This document shows, in pieces, positions 13,550 to 16,032 of a stretch of 16,032 nt of DNA. Every line of letters begins with the position of its first letter. Within the stretch, counting starts at the first letter, position 1. The position numbers and the translations under genes are program-made. This stretch comes from JBMCLJ01 sp048615375 (GTDB lineage: Bacteria; Patescibacteriota; Dojkabacteria; JAOAGR01). The DNA lies in assembly GCA_048615375.1 (NCBI GenBank), contig JBMCLJ010000024.1, forward strand, positions 1 through 16,032, written 5' to 3'. The notes below the pieces were generated by a model. It was not told the origin of the DNA. It saw only the letters and a list, made by a program, of their open reading frames with translations, and ran no database searches.

Positions 13550-14377
13550 TGAATTTTTGAATGGAATGATGGCGTTGACGCTATCTATCTGGAATACTGG
13601 TATATCAAATTCGTGGAAGATATTTGCTACTTCAACATTGATTCCCTTCCAGTCCATGCTGTTTCCTTCTTCATCACACAGCAGGCTGTGGCCGAGGAGA
13701 AGAGCCTTTGGAAGACCGATATGCTTTTTCATGAGGAGCTTGATCTGCTGGAAGTAGTAGAGCAGCTCATGAATATCTTCGCCTTGTGCGTTGTGGTGTT
13801 CGAGGAAAAGTAGTTTTCCGGAGAGCTGTACGGGCTTACCGACCATGTGTACTTTAAATGAAGTAATGAAGGTGTGGCCACCTACGATTCTTTCACTGTG
13901 GAGATCTACTGCAGACAGTGACGTGTCGTGGATCGGTTCAACTGGAGGAAAGAGAAGTTTGCCTTTCTTGATAAATTGTACGAGAAACTCCCTGCCTTGC
14001 GGCTGGGGGAAATATTTATACACTTTCTGAGCGTTCGGTCCATAGTAAAAGTCCAGCCCGTACTCGTAGGCTTTCCACGCGATGTGAGTCGGGTCGCTGG
14101 AACCGAGGAATGCCTTGCTGGACTCCGCGAAAAGCTTCCAGTCTATCAGGTCAATAGCTTCAATTGTTTTTACACCCCCACACGCAAACCAGAGCAAGTC
14201 CGCATCAGATTCCAGAGCTTGATGAAATCCATCTACCAGTTCTAAGAGCGTCTTTCTCCCAGAATAAAAATCCAGATACTCAATAGCATACTCCTCCATA
14301 AACCGCATGCACTCCGCGTGGTACGGTGTAAGGGACAGGTCTTCGTGTTTAGCAAGGTTAACGAGAGCGATTTTCAT
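13481..14377 (-). CDS. Divergent S66-like (LD-carboxypeptidase) protein, 3' end replaced by repeat
   Basis: A 298-residue relative of S66 peptidases. LLWFACGGVKTIEAIDLIDW at 61-80 matches the segment before the nucleophile; GSSD at 92-95 carries Ser94; YGLDFYYGPN matches the following GP motif; KLLFLEHH at 189-195 carries Glu193. The catalytic His segment (fGHt...lPiG) is not seen: the corresponding stretch reads QIDSVNAIIPF at 263-273. From about residue 277 onward (GTQNLASKHPH...) the sequence is encoded by repeat copy B. The protein may thus be truncated, inactive, or a non-catalytic homologue. It differs strongly from the S66 gene at 10730 and is not a recent duplicate. Start: TGC-TATAAT 5 bases before ATG 14377. 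Confidence 0.8.
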   Translation of the reverse strand: MKIALVNLAKHEDLSLTPYHAECMRFMEEYAIEYLDFYSGRKTLLELVDGFHQALESDADLLWFACGGVKTIEAIDLIDWKLFAESSKAFLGSSDPTHIAWKAYEYGLDFYYGPNAQKVYKYFPQPQGREFLVQFIKKGKLLFPPVEPIHDTSLSAVDLHSERIVGGHTFITSFKVHMVGKPVQLSGKLLFLEHHNAQGEDIHELLYYFQQIKLLMKKHIGLPKALLLGHSLLCDEEGNSMDWKGINVEVANIFHEFDIPVFQIDSVNAIIPFKNSVGTQNLASKHPHCTKKIIHRTK

Positions 14378-14391
14378 GGGGAATTATAGCA
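14378..14391 (-). promoter_or_regulatory. Extended consensus -10 promoter, leaderless spacing, S66-like gene
   Basis: TGC-TATAAT (hexamer 14388-14383), then 5 bases (TCCCC), then ATG 14377. The best match in the window. Confidence 0.65.
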
Positions 14392-14436
14392 TTTCATTGA
14401 ATCATTACATTGTGTTCAGAAGAATCTTTGTATATT

Positions 14437-15192
14437 TCAAATCCTTCTATACACAAAAATCTCCGGTATAAGTCCTCCCTGGTGGACTTGGAGTTTCTGT
14501 ATAAGCTTGAATTCATCGCCAGTGAAGCATTCCTGGAGGAGTGTTTTCTCCTGGGTGAGGGCAATGATTGTACCGCCAGGTTTGACGAGAGATTTCATTT
14601 TGTGGGCGAATTGTGTGTAGATTTTCTGGTTTGCTTCATGATCTTTGACTTTTACGCCAAACGGTAGATTGGTGATGACGATATTGACATAGGCCTTCGG
14701 CAGTCGGAGCATGGAGACATTGCTGCGGAAGACTACAAATCGTTTCATCGATACCCCGGCTTCTGTGAAGCTTTTCTGTGTCGCGTCAACAGCCATGCCG
14801 CTTACATCGGAGGCGATAGCCTTGTGCGGAGTGAAGTACAACGCTGCGCTGACAGGAATTGTGCCACTTCCGCAAAACGGGTCGAGAACCACGTCTGTTT
14901 CTTTAATCTTTGCCAGCATGCACATGCAGTAGGCGAGAGAAGGGTTAATCCCTCCGGAGGTGAAACTGCTGCGCCATGAGCGCCTGGCAAGGTTTATTTG
15001 CGCGTTATCTTCTCGCTTGAGGTGAAGTGGGGAGAGTAGGACGCGGTACGCTTCTATATCGTGGGTCGGGGAGGTGAATTCAATCGAAGCTGCGTGAATG
15101 GCAAGCACGTCGCAGTGAGGGAACCTGGTTTGTAGCTCTTCAAGGACAAGCTCCTGCGTGCCTTGAATGTATTTCAGGGTAAAACTGGTCAT
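14437..15192 (-). CDS. RNA guanine-N2 methyltransferase, UPF0020/Trm14-RlmL type
   Basis: A 251-residue SAM-dependent methyltransferase. DPFCGSGTI at 104-112 is the SAM-binding motif I, with SDVSGMAVDATQKSF at 128-142 as motif II, and TNLPFGVK at 174-181 is the catalytic motif IV of the N2-guanine methyltransferase group (NPPY-like, with Leu in the second position). The preceding INPSLAYCMCMLA also fits this family. Trm14/RlmL-type enzymes make m2G in tRNA or 23S rRNA. They normally have a THUMP domain before the catalytic part; here only about 80 residues precede it (IQGTQELVLEELQTRF...), so the RNA-binding part is short. Start: TGC-TACTAT 6 bases before ATG 15192. The TAG at 14439-14437 is 59 bases from the S66-like start. 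Confidence 0.88.
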   Translation of the reverse strand: MTSFTLKYIQGTQELVLEELQTRFPHCDVLAIHAASIEFTSPTHDIEAYRVLLSPLHLKREDNAQINLARRSWRSSFTSGGINPSLAYCMCMLAKIKETDVVLDPFCGSGTIPVSAALYFTPHKAIASDVSGMAVDATQKSFTEAGVSMKRFVVFRSNVSMLRLPKAYVNIVITNLPFGVKVKDHEANQKIYTQFAHKMKSLVKPGGTIIALTQEKTLLQECFTGDEFKLIQKLQVHQGGLIPEIFVYRRI

Positions 15193-15207
15193 GGCTTGAT
15201 AGTAGCA
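15193..15207 (-). promoter_or_regulatory. Extended -10 promoter, leaderless spacing, methyltransferase gene
   Basis: TGC-TACTAT (hexamer 15204-15199), then 6 bases (CAAGCC), then ATG 15192. Confidence 0.6.
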
Positions 15208-15457
15208 TACTTGAATATCCTGACCGACGCAGTTTTTTACGTTTCTATTATGTTAATCATTCGCGAATTAATCTCCCAACTTCTTTTTCGTAAAAGTTAC
15301 TCCCGGTGCCATGGGTATGGACAAAAAGCCTTCGCCGATTATAACCGGCGGAAACGCTTGTAGTGTATTACAAAAGACCGCCTTTGGTAACTCGTTCCAA
15401 ACTTATGAATACATACAAGAGTCTATTCATATATTTGCAAGAGTCCGCAAAAATGGT

Positions 15458-15469
15458 TATAAAAGAATT
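15458..15469 (+). promoter_or_regulatory. -10 box (TATAAA), leaderless spacing, gene 15470-
   Basis: TATAAA at 15458-15463, 6 bases (AGAATT), then ATG 15470. Confidence 0.5.
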
Positions 15470-16032
15470 ATGAAACTGCCGAGGGGGAAGAAGGTGTTGA
15501 TCAGTGTAGTAGCTGCTGTATTCCTGCTCACGAGTATTATTGTTGCGGTTATTTTCCTCCAGAATGAAGATACAGAGATTCGGAATCAAGCTCAGACAAC
15601 AAAATACAATCGTAATCACACTCCTTTAAATGGTGTTGTTAAGGGAGGGGTTGTGTGGTCAGACAAGCGGGACTATTCGATAGGCGTGCATAAATCGACC
15701 GGGACAATTTATAAATTTATAAATGCACGATCTGACGAAAATGCCAATACTATACATGAGCATCCAGGAGCGGCGCTACAGATCGCTATTCACCAGGGTG
15801 GTCAGTTAACCCCAAAAGACTCCGCATGTTCAAGTCAGGGATACTGGAATCCTACACAGGCAGGAGCGAATTGTTCTTTCCCAATCAAATGGGAGCACCA
15901 CGCGCCAGAGTTGGGTAAGGATACACAGTTATCCTGTGATGGTGTGCAAAATAATTCCTGTGAAACAGCGAATGAAAGCATTGAACAGTCCCAGCATAGA
16001 ATGATGAATTTTGACTATGGTGAGGATTATCC
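15470..16032 (+). CDS. Secreted or membrane-anchored protein, partial at window end
   Basis: Open from ATG 15470 through the window end (187 full codons). The product begins MKLPRGKK and a hydrophobic helix at about residues 9-32 (SVVAAVFLLTSIIVAVIFL), which fits a signal anchor or signal peptide. The rest is polar and predicted extracellular: VVKGGVVWSDKRDYSIGVHK, then HEHPGAALQIAIHQGG and a Cys-containing part (SACSSQGYWNPTQAGANCSF, later LSCDGVQNNSCE) that could form disulfides. No family is recognised. Its layout, a short basic N terminus, one anchor and a large Cys-containing outer region, resembles the protein at 7586-9355, but I see no sequence match. The promoter is 6 bases from the ATG. 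Confidence 0.7.
   Translation, partial: MKLPRGKKVLISVVAAVFLLTSIIVAVIFLQNEDTEIRNQAQTTKYNRNHTPLNGVVKGGVVWSDKRDYSIGVHKSTGTIYKFINARSDENANTIHEHPGAALQIAIHQGGQLTPKDSACSSQGYWNPTQAGANCSFPIKWEHHAPELGKDTQLSCDGVQNNSCETANESIEQSQHRMMNFDYGEDY

Larger units (their letters stand above)
15193..15469. other. Intergenic region between divergent genes
   Basis: This 277-base stretch separates the methyltransferase gene from the anchored-protein gene, each with a promoter at its edge. A small inverted repeat, CGCCG...CGGCG, with an 8-base loop, lies near 15333-15350. An ORF of 37 codons (15250-15363) has no supporting start signal. Nothing else is recognisable. Confidence 0.4.

Noticed and set aside
15250..15363. 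37-codon plus-strand ORF in the intergenic region
   Set aside because: No -10 box at the usual spacing, no SD and no recognisable sequence; composition alone is not enough.
1..16032. Global reassignment of TGA to a sense codon
   Set aside because: ORFs at 9459-9740 and 11773-12081 end in TGA with no plausible continuation, and the genes of 300-590 residues contain no in-frame TGA.

Overview
The window reads as a bacterial chromosome segment of moderate GC (roughly 45%, estimated by eye) with single, unlinked genes in mixed orientation. The standard genetic code fits: long genes have no internal TGA, and TGA closes ORFs at 9740 and 12081. The gene mix is MurB, two S66 peptidases, RDD, a TMEM43-family protein, HD, Nudix, RNHCP and DHH proteins, with many small unknowns. 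Combined with an unusual promoter layout, this resembles an uncultured lineage such as Patescibacteria/CPR. That placement is inference.

Positions 1-4300 are nearly all minus strand and hold many damaged or partial genes: a frameshifted membrane protein (1-348), an HD-domain pseudogene (385-874), a Nudix gene that appears to have lost single bases in two C-runs (1849-2284), an orphan DHHA1 fragment (2646-2936), an SDR lacking its N-terminal Rossmann motif (3251-3979), and a small shifted ORF (4108-4296). Intact ORFs lie between them (984-1778, 2343-2552, 2937-3209). Either this patch is decaying, or the assembly contains single-base errors; the sequence alone does not decide.

Positions 4300-12081 carry an RDD membrane protein and murB (divergent), a second HD gene with one in-frame TGA, an NADPH-dependent FMN reductase, a membrane-anchored protein of about 589 residues, a coupled pair of small unknown genes, a DHH-domain protein, an MccF-like S66 peptidase and an RNHCP zinc-ribbon protein. 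Positions 12168-16032 carry a TMEM43-family membrane protein, a second and divergent S66-like protein, a UPF0020-type RNA guanine methyltransferase and the start of a secreted or anchored protein.

Two signals cut across the genes. First, most starts have a TATAAT-like -10 box, often with an upstream TG (extended -10), ending only 5-6 bases before the start codon. This predicts transcription starting at the start codon, i.e. leaderless mRNAs. Second, two copies of a 155-base element (7435-7589 and 13394-13549) bounded by inverted GGACGCAA palindromes sit at the 3' ends of minus-strand genes. One supplies a gene's stop codon; the other encodes the last ~22 residues of an S66-like protein. No tRNA, rRNA, CRISPR array or convincing intrinsic terminator was seen, and no gene-free stretch exceeds 300 bases; the longest is 15193-15469.
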